Origin: Leuconostoc pseudomesenteroides KCTC 3652
GTDB taxonomy: Bacteria; Bacillota; Bacilli; Lactobacillales; Lactobacillaceae
Direction: 5' to 3'
DNA: 64,000 nucleotides
Assembly: GCF_014634745.1 (NCBI RefSeq)
Contig: NZ_BMBP01000009.1
Span: 29,727-93,726, forward strand
Below are positions 44,384-54,152 of the stretch, one piece after another. Numbering within the stretch: position 1 is the stretch's first letter; each line of letters begins with the position of its first letter. The notes under the pieces are model-generated. The model worked only from the letters and a program-made list of their open reading frames with translations. It was not told the DNA's origin and made no database searches. The translations under genes were made by a program, and so were the position numbers.

Positions 44384-44403
44384 TGGTATAATATTAAGTT
44401 ATG
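44384..44403 (+). promoter_or_regulatory. Extended -10 promoter 8 nt before the VanZ-like start codon
   Basis: TGG directly precedes TATAAT (44387-44392), and the ATG begins at 44401. Transcription would start within one or two bases of the ATG. No Shine-Dalgarno sequence is present, so the mRNA is probably leaderless. Confidence 0.6.
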
Positions 44404-45042
44404 CACACTGTTTATTTGAACAATCAACAATACACAGCGCAAAATGTTAATGCTAGTCTTGTGGTAGCGTTTTTAAGTGTTATTTTACTACTACGCTATC
44501 TCCTGAAATCCAAAGGTGAAGGCGCGTTGGCTTGGCAAAATATCTTGGGACGACTAGCATTGGCGGGTTACGCCGTCTTAGTTGCTTTTTTAACCTTGAC
44601 CTTTTATCGCTGGCCCTCTTTTGGCACATATATTGATGTCATTAAAGGATACGGGGGTTTAGGACAATATGAGTTTTGGCGGCTTTCAGTCTTTCACCCT
44701 GAGGGCGTGGCTTTTAGTTGGTATCAAATGTTAGCCAATATCTCATTATTTATCCCATTTGGATTGTTGGCACCATTAGTTTTACCTAAATGGCGTGGTA
44801 TTTTCAAAATTATACCTAAGATTTTTTTAACGTCCTTAATCATCGAAACAATTCAAGGTATCAGTACTTTTTTTTATCTTTCTAACCGTCTATTTGATGC
44901 CAATGATTTGGTCACAAACACTACTGGTGGGGTGATTGGTTATATTTTATATAAATTTGTTGTGCGATACATTAGAATTGAAAAACAGCTTTTTAGTCAA
45001 GGTAAACATTTTAAGGAGAAACAAGATGAGTCCGATTTTTGA
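44401..45042 (+). CDS. VanZ-like family membrane protein
   Basis: A 213-residue protein with about five membrane helices. The VanZ-family blocks are NISLFIPFGLLAPL, the helix LTSLIIETIQ and the FDANDLVTNTTGGVIGYIL segment. VanZ itself lowers teicoplanin susceptibility, but most family members, including this chromosomal one, have no proven role. It begins the envelope cluster and overlaps the DUF1146 gene by 17 bp. It appears to lack a ribosome site. Confidence 0.85.
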   Translation: MHTVYLNNQQYTAQNVNASLVVAFLSVILLLRYLLKSKGEGALAWQNILGRLALAGYAVLVAFLTLTFYRWPSFGTYIDVIKGYGGLGQYEFWRLSVFHPEGVAFSWYQMLANISLFIPFGLLAPLVLPKWRGIFKIIPKIFLTSLIIETIQGISTFFYLSNRLFDANDLVTNTTGGVIGYILYKFVVRYIRIEKQLFSQGKHFKEKQDESDF

Positions 45043-45244
45043 CCTGAGCTTAACCCTAATCATGATATATTTCTTTTTTTGGGCAATTAGACCAATTAAT
45101 TTTGCTAAATTCATGCCTTATACACCGGTTCAGGCAACTTTTTTGAAGGTCATGCTAGCAATTATTGGTGGCTATTTACTCTCAAGCTTCTTTATTTCAA
45201 TTACGCAATGGGTCTTGCAAATTCCGGATGCAGTTCTGAAATGA
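45026..45244 (+). CDS. DUF1146 family small membrane protein (YwzB-like)
   Basis: A 72-residue protein with two membrane helices (LIMIYFFFWAIRPI, then FLKVMLAIIGGYLLSSFFIS) ending in LQIPDAVLK. It matches the DUF1146/YwzB family, which in Firmicutes lies upstream of cell-wall and mbl genes, as here. The ATG at 45026 follows AAGGAGAA. The overlap with the VanZ-like gene implies coupled translation. Function is not known. Confidence 0.82.
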   Translation: MSPIFDLSLTLIMIYFFFWAIRPINFAKFMPYTPVQATFLKVMLAIIGGYLLSSFFISITQWVLQIPDAVLK

Positions 45245-45285
45245 CCGATTAACGAGAGAATCCACCGCAAAAAAAGTGGTATTAT

Positions 45286-45293
45286 GGTATAAT
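45286..45293 (+). promoter_or_regulatory. Extended -10 element for the mbl-type gene
   Basis: TGG precedes TATAAT at 45288-45293. I see no good -35. It lies 61 bp before the start codon. Confidence 0.5.
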
Positions 45294-45353
45294 TTACTGG
45301 ATTATGTACGACGAAAAATATAGTACGAAAGCTAAAAATCTTGGAGAAATAAA

Positions 45354-46346
45354 ATGGCAAAAGATATTGGAATTGATTTAGGAACAGCCAATGTTCTGAT
45401 TTACGTCGAAGGCAAGGGGATCGTCTTAAACGAACCGTCAGTTGTCGCAGTTGATGACAAAACTGATCGTGTATTGGCTGTTGGATCAGAAGCTTATCGC
45501 ATGGTGGGTCGTACACCAGGGAATATTCGCGCAGTACGCCCTTTGAAAGATGGTGTGATTTCTGATTTTGACGTTACAGAAGCAATGTTGACCTACTTCG
45601 TCGACAAACTAAATGTTAAAGGGTTCATGTCAAAACCTAATATCATGATTTGTGCGCCAACTAACATTACGGAAATTGAACGTAAGGCCATCATTCAAGC
45701 TGCTGAAAAAGCTGGTGGTGCCAAAGTTTATTTGGAGTATGAACCAAAGGTCGCGGCAGTTGGTGCTGGACTGGATATTTTTAAGCCAATTGGTTCAATG
45801 GTGATTGATATGGGTGGTGGAACATCTGATATTGCCGTATTGTCATTGGGCGATATCGTTGTCTCTGAATCAATCCGAGTGGCCGGTGACAAGATGAATT
45901 TTGATATTGTCAATTTCTTAAAACGTCGTCACAACTTGATTGTTGGTGAACGCACAGCCGAAACCATTAAAATCCAAATCGGATCTGCATTACAAGTTGA
46001 TGAGCCATTGACTATGGAAGTGCGTGGTCGTGATAATTTTGAAGGCATGCCAAAAACAATCACAATTAACTCAAATGAAGTTGAAGAATCACTGCATGAT
46101 ACGCTGCAACAAATTGTTCGTGCGGCTCACTCCGTATTGGCCAAGTTACCACCAGAATTAGCAGCTGATATTATTGATCGCGGTATTATGTTGACGGGTG
46201 GTGGTGCTTTGCTACATGGTATGGATCAACTGCTATCTGATGCACTTGAAGTGCCAGTTGTTGTGTCAGATTCACCACTTGATAACGTGGCTAAAGGTGC
46301 TGGCGCACTTCTTGAGCACATGAAGGCAGGACATCGAGGTCTATAA
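45354..46346 (+). CDS. mbl: MreB/Mbl-type rod-shape actin homologue
   Basis: Membrane-associated actin-like ATPase that organises elongation of the side wall. It is 330 residues long. Phosphate loop 1 is DIGIDLGTANVLIY, the connect-1 region contains EYEPKVAAVGAGLD, phosphate loop 2 is VIDMGGGTSDIAVL, and the adenosine motif is GIMLTGGGALLHGM. The context (DUF1146 upstream, rodA downstream) points to Mbl. GGAG precedes the ATG. It overlaps the DUF2969 gene by one base. Leuconostoc cells are coccoid or lenticular, so its retention with rodA implies some peripheral elongation. Confidence 0.94.
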   Translation: MAKDIGIDLGTANVLIYVEGKGIVLNEPSVVAVDDKTDRVLAVGSEAYRMVGRTPGNIRAVRPLKDGVISDFDVTEAMLTYFVDKLNVKGFMSKPNIMICAPTNITEIERKAIIQAAEKAGGAKVYLEYEPKVAAVGAGLDIFKPIGSMVIDMGGGTSDIAVLSLGDIVVSESIRVAGDKMNFDIVNFLKRRHNLIVGERTAETIKIQIGSALQVDEPLTMEVRGRDNFEGMPKTITINSNEVEESLHDTLQQIVRAAHSVLAKLPPELAADIIDRGIMLTGGGALLHGMDQLLSDALEVPVVVSDSPLDNVAKGAGALLEHMKAGHRGL

Positions 46347-46555
46347 TGAGTAAAAAAAATCAAAGCTTTGGGGTCGATCTTGTCGCAACAGACGGACGGA
46401 CGCAAGTGTTAGTCGATAGTAAAGAAATCGGATACATTGAGAAAACGACACGCGGGTTTGCTGGGTATTTCGGTAAACAAGCCGTGATTAATCAGGCAAA
46501 AGATGAAGATGAGGCTTTACAAGCGATTCTGGCAAGCTTTAATTTGTATCAATAA
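46346..46555 (+). CDS. DUF2969 family protein
   Basis: A 69-residue cytosolic protein matching the Lactobacillales DUF2969 family, beginning MSKKNQSFGVDLVATDG and containing EIGYIEKTTRGFAGYF. Its start overlaps the mbl stop by one base (TAATG). Members sit between mreB/mbl and rodA genes, so a role in wall elongation is inferred. A terminator follows. Confidence 0.82.
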   Translation: MSKKNQSFGVDLVATDGRTQVLVDSKEIGYIEKTTRGFAGYFGKQAVINQAKDEDEALQAILASFNLYQ

Positions 46556-46561
46556 ATAAAG

Positions 46562-46590
46562 CACGTCGTGATTTTTCGCGGCGTTTTTTG
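46562..46590 (+). terminator. Terminator after the DUF2969 gene
   Basis: ACGTCGTGA pairs with TCGCGGCGT (including G-U pairs) around a 4-nt loop, followed by TTTTT. Confidence 0.85.
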
Positions 46591-46697
46591 TACATAAATC
46601 GATTGAAATATTAATTGTGTAATAACTTATACCATCCTTCTTGGGGTTAAGCACAAAGTAGCGTTAAACAAGAAGTGATTAGCATTTTGGAGATATC

Positions 46698-47912
46698 ATG
46701 CAGCAAAGACGACAAATTTCAAAACGAACATCTGGATCAGAATTAGACTGGGGTATTATTTTAGCCTTGCTATTATTTATGATTATTGGTTTGAGTGCCT
46801 TGTTTGAAGCAGCTACGCATATGCAAGGTTCAACCGCTGGAACAGCGCTTCGTGCAGTAATTGTGCAGGGTGGGTTTTGGTTTATTGGCGGCTTGATTAT
46901 TGTTTTTTTGCTACGATTTGATGAATCACAGCTGTGGCGATTAGCCCCTATTGCCTATGGATTAGGCGTATTTTTGCTGGTGGCTGTTTTGATATTCTAT
47001 AACCGATCGATGGCTCTTGCGACAGGAGCAAAGTCGTGGTTTGTGTTTGGGCCGATCTCATTTCAACCTTCTGAAGTTGTTAAACCAGCATTTATTTTAA
47101 TGCTAGCAAGGGTAGTGGCACAGCATAATCGTGATTATCCAACGCACGCGGTGCAGAGTGATTGGATTTTACTAGGGAAAATGGCGTTGGTATTTTTGCC
47201 TTTAGCTGCATTGATCGCCCTACAAAATGATTTAGGAACATTACTTGTTTTCATTGCAATATTTGGTGGTGTTACGTTGGTTTCTGGTGTTACTTGGCGA
47301 ATTTTGGCGCCTGTCATCATTGCTGGTGTTGTTTTGGGAACTACTTTGTTAACGCTTGTTATTTCAACTGCAGGACGAGAAATTTTATCTGTGTTAGGGT
47401 TTCAAAGTTATCAATTTGCACGTATCGATACATGGTTGCATCCAGCGACTGACACTTCAGGTGATGGTTACCAAACCTATCAAAGTTTAAAAGCCATTGG
47501 GTCAGGACAATTAACAGGTAATGGGTGGGGTGCGCTAAAAGTTTACGTACCCGTACGAGAGTCCGATATGATTTTTTCAGTCATTGGTGAAAGCTTTGGA
47601 TTCATTGGCGGTGCGTTCTTGATTGCTTTGTATTTTGGCCTTATTTACTTACTAGTTCGTGCTACTTTCCGCGCGCAAAGTGCTTTTTACGCTTATATAG
47701 CAACAGGCGTTGTGATGTTGGTGTTATTCCATGTTTTTGAAAATATTGGTATGAGCATTGGGCTATTGCCGTTAACAGGAATTCCATTGCCTTTTATTTC
47801 TCAAGGTGGCTCATCACTTATTGGTAATTTAATAGGTGTTGGTCTGGTACTTTCTATCAGCTATCAAAAGAAAAATACAACTTTTACTGAATCAACAGGG
47901 TTTTCAATCTAA
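46698..47912 (+). CDS. rodA: RodA, SEDS-family peptidoglycan glycosyltransferase
   Basis: A polytopic membrane enzyme of 404 residues that polymerises lipid II with a partner class B PBP. About ten membrane helices are visible. SEDS blocks include the WFVFGPISFQPSEVVKPAF segment, LIALQNDLGTLLVF with the catalytic-loop aspartate, and ESDMIFSVIGESFGFIGG. The C-terminal segment GLLPLTGIPLPFISQGGSS completes the fold. Clustering with mbl favours RodA over FtsW. GGAG lies before the ATG. Its stop overlaps the next gene by one base. Confidence 0.93.
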   Translation: MQQRRQISKRTSGSELDWGIILALLLFMIIGLSALFEAATHMQGSTAGTALRAVIVQGGFWFIGGLIIVFLLRFDESQLWRLAPIAYGLGVFLLVAVLIFYNRSMALATGAKSWFVFGPISFQPSEVVKPAFILMLARVVAQHNRDYPTHAVQSDWILLGKMALVFLPLAALIALQNDLGTLLVFIAIFGGVTLVSGVTWRILAPVIIAGVVLGTTLLTLVISTAGREILSVLGFQSYQFARIDTWLHPATDTSGDGYQTYQSLKAIGSGQLTGNGWGALKVYVPVRESDMIFSVIGESFGFIGGAFLIALYFGLIYLLVRATFRAQSAFYAYIATGVVMLVLFHVFENIGMSIGLLPLTGIPLPFISQGGSSLIGNLIGVGLVLSISYQKKNTTFTESTGFSI

Positions 47913-48916
47913 TGACAGAATTCGAAAAATTAAAGCAAGAATTTGTTGCGTTACGTCAAAAAGTCCGGGATGGTAATATTTTTCAGTCCTTGGGTGATTT
48001 AATGGCAGAAGCTTTACGCGAAATGCCCCCTAAACCGTCGACTGAAGTCATACTACCAGTAGATGGTGAGTACGCTTTACAAAGGATACAAGAATATACA
48101 CATCAACTGGATCTTATAGCTGAAGCAGATCCAGATGTGCAGCATGTTGATTTTCATATCAGTGATACTGACTTACATGTCATTACTGAGCAGCTGGCTA
48201 ATCCGCAGCCACAGTACAGAGACACAGGCGCTTTCTTCTTTTTAAGTGACATGGTGCAAAATGATTTACTAGCGCCAGAACAGCTTCGGTGGTTAACTGA
48301 GTACTTGTCATCGGATGAGCAATTATTCAGTCATATATTGGAACCACACAATGATGGCATTTATCGACGTTCATTTAGCGTTATGATTTTGTCATTACTG
48401 TTATACGCGAATCGGGCAAAAAAGCCATTTTTGTCAGATGGTCAATTAGACGATCTAATTGACCAGGTTGCCTTATATGCTGCTTTAGAGCGGGATGGTC
48501 GTGGTTTCATTGGTCAAAATGGCTGGGCGCATGCCTTTACTCACGTTGGTAATGCTGCTGCTGAAATATTTTTGATGCCACAACTTATAAGAGCAGACAA
48601 ATTATTTTTGATGAGTGCGATGCTTGCTGGCTTTAGGGAACTGTCGGACCCGCTGACATTTGGTGAAACAGGCCGATTGGTGGAAGTTTTGTCAAAATTG
48701 GCAAAACAACATGCCCTATACAGCGACTATATGTTGTTAACGCTTAAAAATTGGCGTAAAGATTTGGTGACGCAAACACCACCAAAAACGCAAGCACGTT
48801 GGCAACAATTTTATAATCGATCACAGTTTTTTCACGAGATTATCTTACTTAACCCAAGTGATGTGCCCAAAGCAATTACTGATTATGTTAACGAGACCAA
48901 AAATTACTTGAGTTAG
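47912..48916 (+). CDS. DUF2785 domain protein
   Basis: A 334-residue, probably all-helical cytosolic protein. The central GRGFIGQNGWAHAFTHVGNAAAEIF matches the core of the DUF2785 family; no enzymatic activity is established. It starts on the last base of the rodA stop codon (TAATG), so it is translated with rodA. Its place in a wall-synthesis cluster is suggestive, but a function cannot be assigned. Confidence 0.8.
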   Translation: MTEFEKLKQEFVALRQKVRDGNIFQSLGDLMAEALREMPPKPSTEVILPVDGEYALQRIQEYTHQLDLIAEADPDVQHVDFHISDTDLHVITEQLANPQPQYRDTGAFFFLSDMVQNDLLAPEQLRWLTEYLSSDEQLFSHILEPHNDGIYRRSFSVMILSLLLYANRAKKPFLSDGQLDDLIDQVALYAALERDGRGFIGQNGWAHAFTHVGNAAAEIFLMPQLIRADKLFLMSAMLAGFRELSDPLTFGETGRLVEVLSKLAKQHALYSDYMLLTLKNWRKDLVTQTPPKTQARWQQFYNRSQFFHEIILLNPSDVPKAITDYVNETKNYLS

Positions 48917-48946
48917 TGACATTGCTGACTTTCAATATGTAAATGC

Positions 48947-48976
48947 TTGCATAATATTACTTATATTTGATATAAT
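48947..48976 (+). promoter_or_regulatory. Promoter of ddl
   Basis: TTGCAT (48947-48952) and TATAAT (48971-48976, preceded by TGA) are separated by 18 bp. Confidence 0.75.
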
Positions 48977-48978
48977 AA

Positions 48979-50129
<1,151 letters not shown>

Positions 50130-50130
<1 letters not shown>

Positions 50131-50996
50131 TGGCAAGAAACGGTAAAAACGAAAATTTTGACGGTAAAGCAATCCGCGCTGCTCGCAAAAAGATGCATTT
50201 ATCACAAGTTGAGCTAGCTGAAGGTATCACCACTCAAGCGACAATTTCATTGGTCGAAAATCAAAATCGCGTGCCCAATGCAGATGTATTGTTGGCAATA
50301 CTAGACCGTTTAAATTTAGATATGTCACAGTTCGTGTCCGGTGATTTCTTGACGAATAAAGCTAAGGAATTATTGAGTCAAGTTGTTTTAAACATGAACA
50401 CGGATGCTTTGAATGAATTCAAGGATTTTGAAAAAGCTTTGAGCCAGAATCCTCCTACACTGCAAGCTTACTACATTCTAAAAGCTGCTGACGAATTTCA
50501 TAATAAACAGAACTACGCGCAAGTTATTTACAATACTGAGCGCGCAACCGATAAGAAGACACCTGTCTTAAGTAATTTCTTCTTATTTTACGCGTACCAC
50601 CAAATGGGCTCATCCTATTATTTGCAAGGAGATGTCGCGACAGCACGTGAAAAGTTTGCTTTGGCTTACGAACAAGAGCCTGATTTGCTGACTTCTTCTG
50701 ACTTGGAATTCCACGGTGTTTTGCAAGGACGCAAATATTATGCTGAATTCTTGGTAGCACAACAAGATTATGACGAAGCTGCAAGTATCTTGTCGGGTGC
50801 GTTAAATGCTTTGCGCCAGCGTGTCGATTTGTTCTGGGTACCTGAATTGAGCGAACAATTAGCAAACATTGAAGAAAAACGTGGTGATGCAGAAGCAGCT
50901 AAACGTTATATGCACTATGCGCGTATCGCTGCTTACCTGTCAGGGCGTTCTAATACAGAGGCACGTTTAGCTAGACTTGATACTGTGGTGTTTTGA
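50130..50996 (+). CDS. Helix-turn-helix regulator with TPR-like C-terminal domain
   Basis: A 288-residue XRE-type protein. Residues 12-67 form the helix-turn-helix (IRAARKKMHLSQVELAEGI, then SLVENQNRVPNADVLLAIL). The rest is helical, with TPR-like repeats such as YYLQGDVATAREKFALAY and QDYDEAASILSGAL. This is the RRNPP/Rgg-like layout, in which the repeats may bind a peptide. No small peptide gene is visible nearby. The start overlaps the ddl stop (TAATG), so it is co-translated with the wall ligase. Target and signal are unknown. Confidence 0.85.
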
Positions 50997-51005
50997 TCAA
51001 TAATT

Positions 51006-51038
51006 AAAAACATTTCCACAATTTGGAAATGTTTTTTT
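51006..51038. terminator. Terminator after the HTH/TPR gene
   Basis: AAAAACATTTCCA pairs with TGGAAATGTTTTT, followed by TT. Confidence 0.9.
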
Positions 51039-51088
51039 GTCGGTTTCAGGTGTAAACTAGATTGAAGAATACAAAGTGGGGTAACACA

Positions 51089-51676
51089 GTGGCAGAGTCT
51101 ATACCAGATAGTGAAAACCGGCGCCAACAAATTATCGATGCAGCGACAACCCTTTTTTTGGCCAGAGGTTATAACCAAACAACAACGCGAGATATTGCAA
51201 AAGTCCTAAATATTAGTCAACCTGCTCTTTATCATCATTTTGGTGATAAAGAAACGCTATTTGTCGAAGTGGTTAAAACGGTTGGCGATCAGGTCAATCG
51301 CGATATGAAAAAAATTTTGGCGAGGACATATACGGAACCAATAGATCAACTCATTGATTTGACGGATGCTATTTTGACACGTCATCCGCGTGATGTTTTT
51401 ACGCTGATCCATAGTAGCTTCACATCATTATCGGACAAACATCAACGCGTTCTGGGGATGGTTTTTGGGCAAGATTATGTTGCACCGATCGCCCAATTTT
51501 TTGCGACAATGAGTTTGCGTTCAAACATTGACGCACGAACTGCAAGTTCTTTTTATATCACGAGTTTGGCACCGCTGTTTGGTGATTTTCACGCCTTAGG
51601 TGCTAAACAAACTAAACATGAACGAATTGCGCAGCTGATGGATTTGATCCTGTATGGGGTAGCAAAAAATAATTAA
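51089..51676 (+). CDS. TetR/AcrR family regulator
   Basis: A 195-residue protein with the TetR DNA-binding domain at about residues 12-58 (QQIIDAATTLFLARGYNQTTTRDIAKVLNISQPALYHHFGDKETLF, abbreviated here to its ends) and a helical ligand-binding part. I take the GTG at 51089 as start. A TTG at 51062 would add nine residues but has no ribosome site. It is monocistronic and no efflux pump is adjacent, so the target is unknown. Confidence 0.85.
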   Translation: MAESIPDSENRRQQIIDAATTLFLARGYNQTTTRDIAKVLNISQPALYHHFGDKETLFVEVVKTVGDQVNRDMKKILARTYTEPIDQLIDLTDAILTRHPRDVFTLIHSSFTSLSDKHQRVLGMVFGQDYVAPIAQFFATMSLRSNIDARTASSFYITSLAPLFGDFHALGAKQTKHERIAQLMDLILYGVAKNN

Positions 51677-51682
51677 CAATGG

Positions 51683-51688
51683 TATGAT
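51683..51688 (+). promoter_or_regulatory. Extended -10 for rpmG-secE
   Basis: TATGAT is preceded by TGG, 26 bp before the rpmG start. I see no clear -35. Confidence 0.5.
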
Positions 51689-51713
51689 ACATAGAGAATA
51701 TGGAGGCTAACGC

Positions 51714-51863
51714 ATGGCTAGTCAAAAAGTATCGTTGGCGTGTACTGTTTGTGGTTCGCGCAATTACACGGTAACATTATCGAAAGATCGCACCGAGCGT
51801 CTTTCTGTCAATAAGTTTTGCCAGCACTGTGGCAAACATACATTGCATCAACAAACGAAATAA
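51714..51863 (+). CDS. rpmG: 50S ribosomal protein L33
   Basis: A 49-residue protein with two CxxC zinc pairs (CTVC and CQHC), starting [20 protein letters not shown]. It is too short to stand out by length but is unmistakable by motif and by place, directly before secE-nusG as in Bacillus. GGAGG precedes the ATG. Paralogues with and without cysteines are common; this is the zinc-binding form. Confidence 0.95.
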   Translation: MASQKVSLACTVCGSRNYTVTLSKDRTERLSVNKFCQHCGKHTLHQQTK

Positions 51864-51874
51864 GGAATTTCCTA

Positions 51875-52051
51875 ATGATTAACTACTTTAAAAATGTTGC
51901 AGCAGAAATGAAAAAGGTCACTTGGCTTACAGGTGAGCAGACATCAAAAGAAACAGTTACAGTGATCACGGTATCAATTATTTTTGCACTTTTTCTAGGT
52001 GGCGTTGATTGGCTTTTGCAACAAGGGTTTAATGTCTTACTAGCAAAGTAA
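51875..52051 (+). CDS. secE: SecE, preprotein translocase subunit
   Basis: A 58-residue single-span membrane protein that clamps SecY. It starts MINYFKNVAAEMKKVTW, the amphipathic surface helix with the conserved KKVTWP-like segment, followed by the membrane helix VTVITVSIIFALFLGGVDWL. The ATG at 51875 is 11 bp after rpmG, with AGGA upstream. It is co-transcribed with rpmG. Confidence 0.95.
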   Translation: MINYFKNVAAEMKKVTWLTGEQTSKETVTVITVSIIFALFLGGVDWLLQQGFNVLLAK

Positions 52052-52060
52052 GTTTTTTTT

Positions 52061-52069
52061 TGTTATAAT
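52061..52069 (+). promoter_or_regulatory. Extended -10 before nusG
   Basis: TGT precedes TATAAT at 52064-52069, giving nusG its own promoter 57 bp upstream of the start. The -35 is unclear. Confidence 0.5.
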
Positions 52070-52082
52070 TGCTTTAACAACA

Positions 52083-52112
52083 GGAGCTCTTTGGGGGTTC
52101 TTTTTATTTTGG
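52083..52112 (+). terminator. Weak terminator-like hairpin in the nusG leader
   Basis: AGGAGCTC-type left arm (GAGCTC) pairs with GGGTTC using G-U pairs, followed by TTTTTATTTT. It may attenuate nusG, or end secE transcripts. Confidence 0.5.
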
Positions 52113-52125
52113 AAAGAGGTAAAAA

Positions 52126-52704
52126 ATGTCAGAAGATATTGAAAAATCATGGTTTGTTGTGCATACTTATTCTGGTTATGAGCACAAAGTCAAAGCAAAC
52201 TTGGAATCACGTACACAAACAATGGGTATGTCACAACAAATTTTTCGTGTATTAGTGCCGGAACAAGAAGTGACAACGATTCAAGATGGTGAAGCCAAGC
52301 AAACTGTTGAAAACGACTTTCCGGGCTATGTCTTAGTCGAGATGGCAACACCACAAGACGACAACATGACGGATGAAGCTTGGTACGTTGTGCGTAACAC
52401 ACCTGGCGTAACTGGCTTCTTGGGTTCTCACGGTGCTGGTTCAAAACCAAATTCACTCATGCCTGAAGAAGTTGATTTATTGATGAAACGAATGGGTATG
52501 GTTACCCGTGAAAAGGTTGATCTAGATGTGACAGTTGGTCAAACGGTTAAAATTATTGCTGGACCGTTTTCAGGAATGGAGGGCGTTGTCACTTCAGTTG
52601 ACCAAGAAAAGCAAACACTGGAAGCTACAGTTGAAGTGTTTGGACGCGAAACACCAACTGAACTTGATTTTGCTGACGTTGATACAGTTTTAGATGAACG
52701 TTAA
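52126..52704 (+). CDS. nusG: Transcription termination/antitermination protein NusG
   Basis: Binds elongating RNA polymerase and links it to Rho, S10 or pausing signals. The 192 residues comprise the NGN domain (SWFVVHTYSGYEHKVKANLE, with the NTPGVTGFLG block) and a C-terminal KOW domain (GQTVKIIAGPFSGMEGVV). The ATG at 52126 follows AAAGAGG. The order secE-nusG-rplK-rplA is conserved in bacteria. Confidence 0.97.
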   Translation: MSEDIEKSWFVVHTYSGYEHKVKANLESRTQTMGMSQQIFRVLVPEQEVTTIQDGEAKQTVENDFPGYVLVEMATPQDDNMTDEAWYVVRNTPGVTGFLGSHGAGSKPNSLMPEEVDLLMKRMGMVTREKVDLDVTVGQTVKIIAGPFSGMEGVVTSVDQEKQTLEATVEVFGRETPTELDFADVDTVLDER

Positions 52705-52710
52705 ATTATC

Positions 52711-52739
52711 TTGCAAAACGTTTTGATATTTGGTAACAT
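52711..52739 (+). promoter_or_regulatory. Promoter of rplK-rplA
   Basis: TTGCAA (52711-52716) and TAACAT (52734-52739) have a 17-bp spacer. Confidence 0.65.
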
Positions 52740-52744
52740 ATATT

Positions 52745-52806
52745 AGTATGCCATCGGCATACGTGGGAGCAGCACTAAAGCTGTGTTTCACCACAACACG
52801 AGGAGG
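52745..52806 (+). promoter_or_regulatory. Structured rplK leader, probable L1 autoregulation site
   Basis: TATGCC/GGCATA form a small hairpin. Then CGTG...CACG (52762-52765 with 52797-52800) close a stem that contains GGGAG and an AGC-AGC-GCT region. This fits the L1-binding mimic expected before rplK-rplA, by analogy with other bacteria. The exact L1 site is not proven. Confidence 0.5.
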
Positions 52807-52814
52807 AAAATATC

Positions 52815-53279
52815 GTGGCTAAAAAAGTTGTAAACGTAGTTAAGCTACAAATTGCCGCCGCTAAAGCAACGCCGGCACCACCAGTTGGTCCTGCATTGGG
52901 ACAAGCTGGTATTAACATTGCGCAATTCACTAAGGAATTTAATGCGCGTACTGCAGAACAAGCTGGATCAATTATTCCAGTTGAAATCTCTGTATTTGAT
53001 GACCGTTCATTCGAATTCGTCACAAAGACACCACCTGCAGCTGATCAATTGCGTAAGATTGTTGGTAAGGGTTCAGGTGAACCTAACACCAAAAAGGCAG
53101 GAAACGTGACACTTGATCAAATTCGTGCCATTGCGGAAAACAAGATGGCTGATTTGAACGCCAACGACATCACAAACGCTATGCGTATGATCGAAGGTAC
53201 AGCACGTTCAATGGGTGTTACTGTTGACGGTGTTGACTTGACTGTTGAAGGTACAGCAATCAAGGAGGACGCAGAATAA
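52815..53279 (+). CDS. rplK: 50S ribosomal protein L11
   Basis: Stalk-base protein at the GTPase centre. It is 154 residues, about a dozen longer than the usual 141; the extra length is a C-terminal acidic extension ending AIKEDAE. Conserved parts are [22 protein letters not shown] and GVTVDG. The start is a GTG at 52815 with GAGGAGG upstream. The stop overlaps rplA by one base. Confidence 0.97.
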   Translation: MAKKVVNVVKLQIAAAKATPAPPVGPALGQAGINIAQFTKEFNARTAEQAGSIIPVEISVFDDRSFEFVTKTPPAADQLRKIVGKGSGEPNTKKAGNVTLDQIRAIAENKMADLNANDITNAMRMIEGTARSMGVTVDGVDLTVEGTAIKEDAE

Positions 53280-53971
53280 TGGCTCAAAAGCATGGTAAAA
53301 ATTATGTTGCAGCAGCAGCAAAGGTAGAAGCTGAAAAAGCTTATGCTTTGAACGATGCTGTTTCATTGGTAAAAGAAATTGATTTTGCTAAGTTCGACGC
53401 TTCTGTTGAAGTTGTTTTTAAGTTGAACGTTGACACACGTCAAGCAGACCAACAATTGCGTGGTGCTGTTGTGTTGCCAAACGGAACTGGTAAAGATAAG
53501 ACTGTTGTTGTCTTTGCACAAGGGGACAAGGCAAAAGAAGCTGAAGCAGCTGGCGCTGACGTTGTTGGTGCTGCTGATTTGGTACAACGTATCCAAGGCG
53601 GCTGGTTAGACTTTGATGTTGCGATTGCAACACCAGATATGATGGCTCAAGTTGGTCGTGTTGGTCGTGCTTTGGGACCTAAGGGATTGATGCCAAACCC
53701 TAAGACTGGCACAGTTACAATGGACGTTACTAAGGCTGTTTCAGATGCCAAGGGTGGACAAGTAACATACCGTACAGATCGTGACGGAAACGTTGCAGTT
53801 CCAGTTGGTCGTGTGTCATTTGATGCTGACAAATTGGCTGAGAACATTAAGTCAATCTCTCAAACAGTTTTGAAGGCTCGTCCTGCAGCTGTTAAGGGTA
53901 CTTATGTACAACACGTTTCAATTTCGTCAACATTTGGTCCAGCTGTATCGTTGGATGTTAATTCATTGTAA
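53279..53971 (+). CDS. rplA: 50S ribosomal protein L1
   Basis: Mobile L1-stalk protein that helps release deacylated tRNA, and in many bacteria represses its own operon. It is 230 residues long. Landmarks are the [20 protein letters not shown] block, [21 protein letters not shown] (in part) and the C-terminal [17 protein letters not shown]. It is coupled to rplK by a one-base overlap (TAATG). Confidence 0.98.
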   Translation: MAQKHGKNYVAAAAKVEAEKAYALNDAVSLVKEIDFAKFDASVEVVFKLNVDTRQADQQLRGAVVLPNGTGKDKTVVVFAQGDKAKEAEAAGADVVGAADLVQRIQGGWLDFDVAIATPDMMAQVGRVGRALGPKGLMPNPKTGTVTMDVTKAVSDAKGGQVTYRTDRDGNVAVPVGRVSFDADKLAENIKSISQTVLKARPAAVKGTYVQHVSISSTFGPAVSLDVNSL

Positions 53972-53972
53972 T

Positions 53973-54001
53973 TTGACAATATCAACTTCGTTTGGTAGAA
54001 T
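53973..54001 (+). promoter_or_regulatory. Promoter of rplJ-rplL
   Basis: A perfect TTGACA (53973-53978) and TAGAAT (53996-54001) have a 17-bp spacer and start right after the rplA stop. Confidence 0.88.
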
Positions 54002-54009
54002 TTATTAAG

Positions 54010-54118
54010 TAATTGAATCCATTTTGCCTAAGACTCAGGTGATGCTTGCATCTTAATAGCCTGCCGAGGAAGTTTAAAACCTTTTCCCGTGTGTCTTTGA
54101 GCGCACGGGATTTCTTTT
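54010..54118 (+). ncRNA. Ribosomal protein L10 leader with terminator
   Basis: The leader holds the L10-leader landmarks GACTCAGGTGATGCTTGCATC and AGCCTGCCGAGG. It ends in an intrinsic terminator, CCCGTGTG pairing with CGCACGGG at 54086-54109, followed by TTTCTTTT. L10-L12 binding to the leader is known in Firmicutes to favour the terminator, so rplJ-rplL would be regulated by feedback. Confidence 0.85.
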
Positions 54119-54152
54119 GCAAAATAAATTTAAAGGAAGGAGAATCATAATC

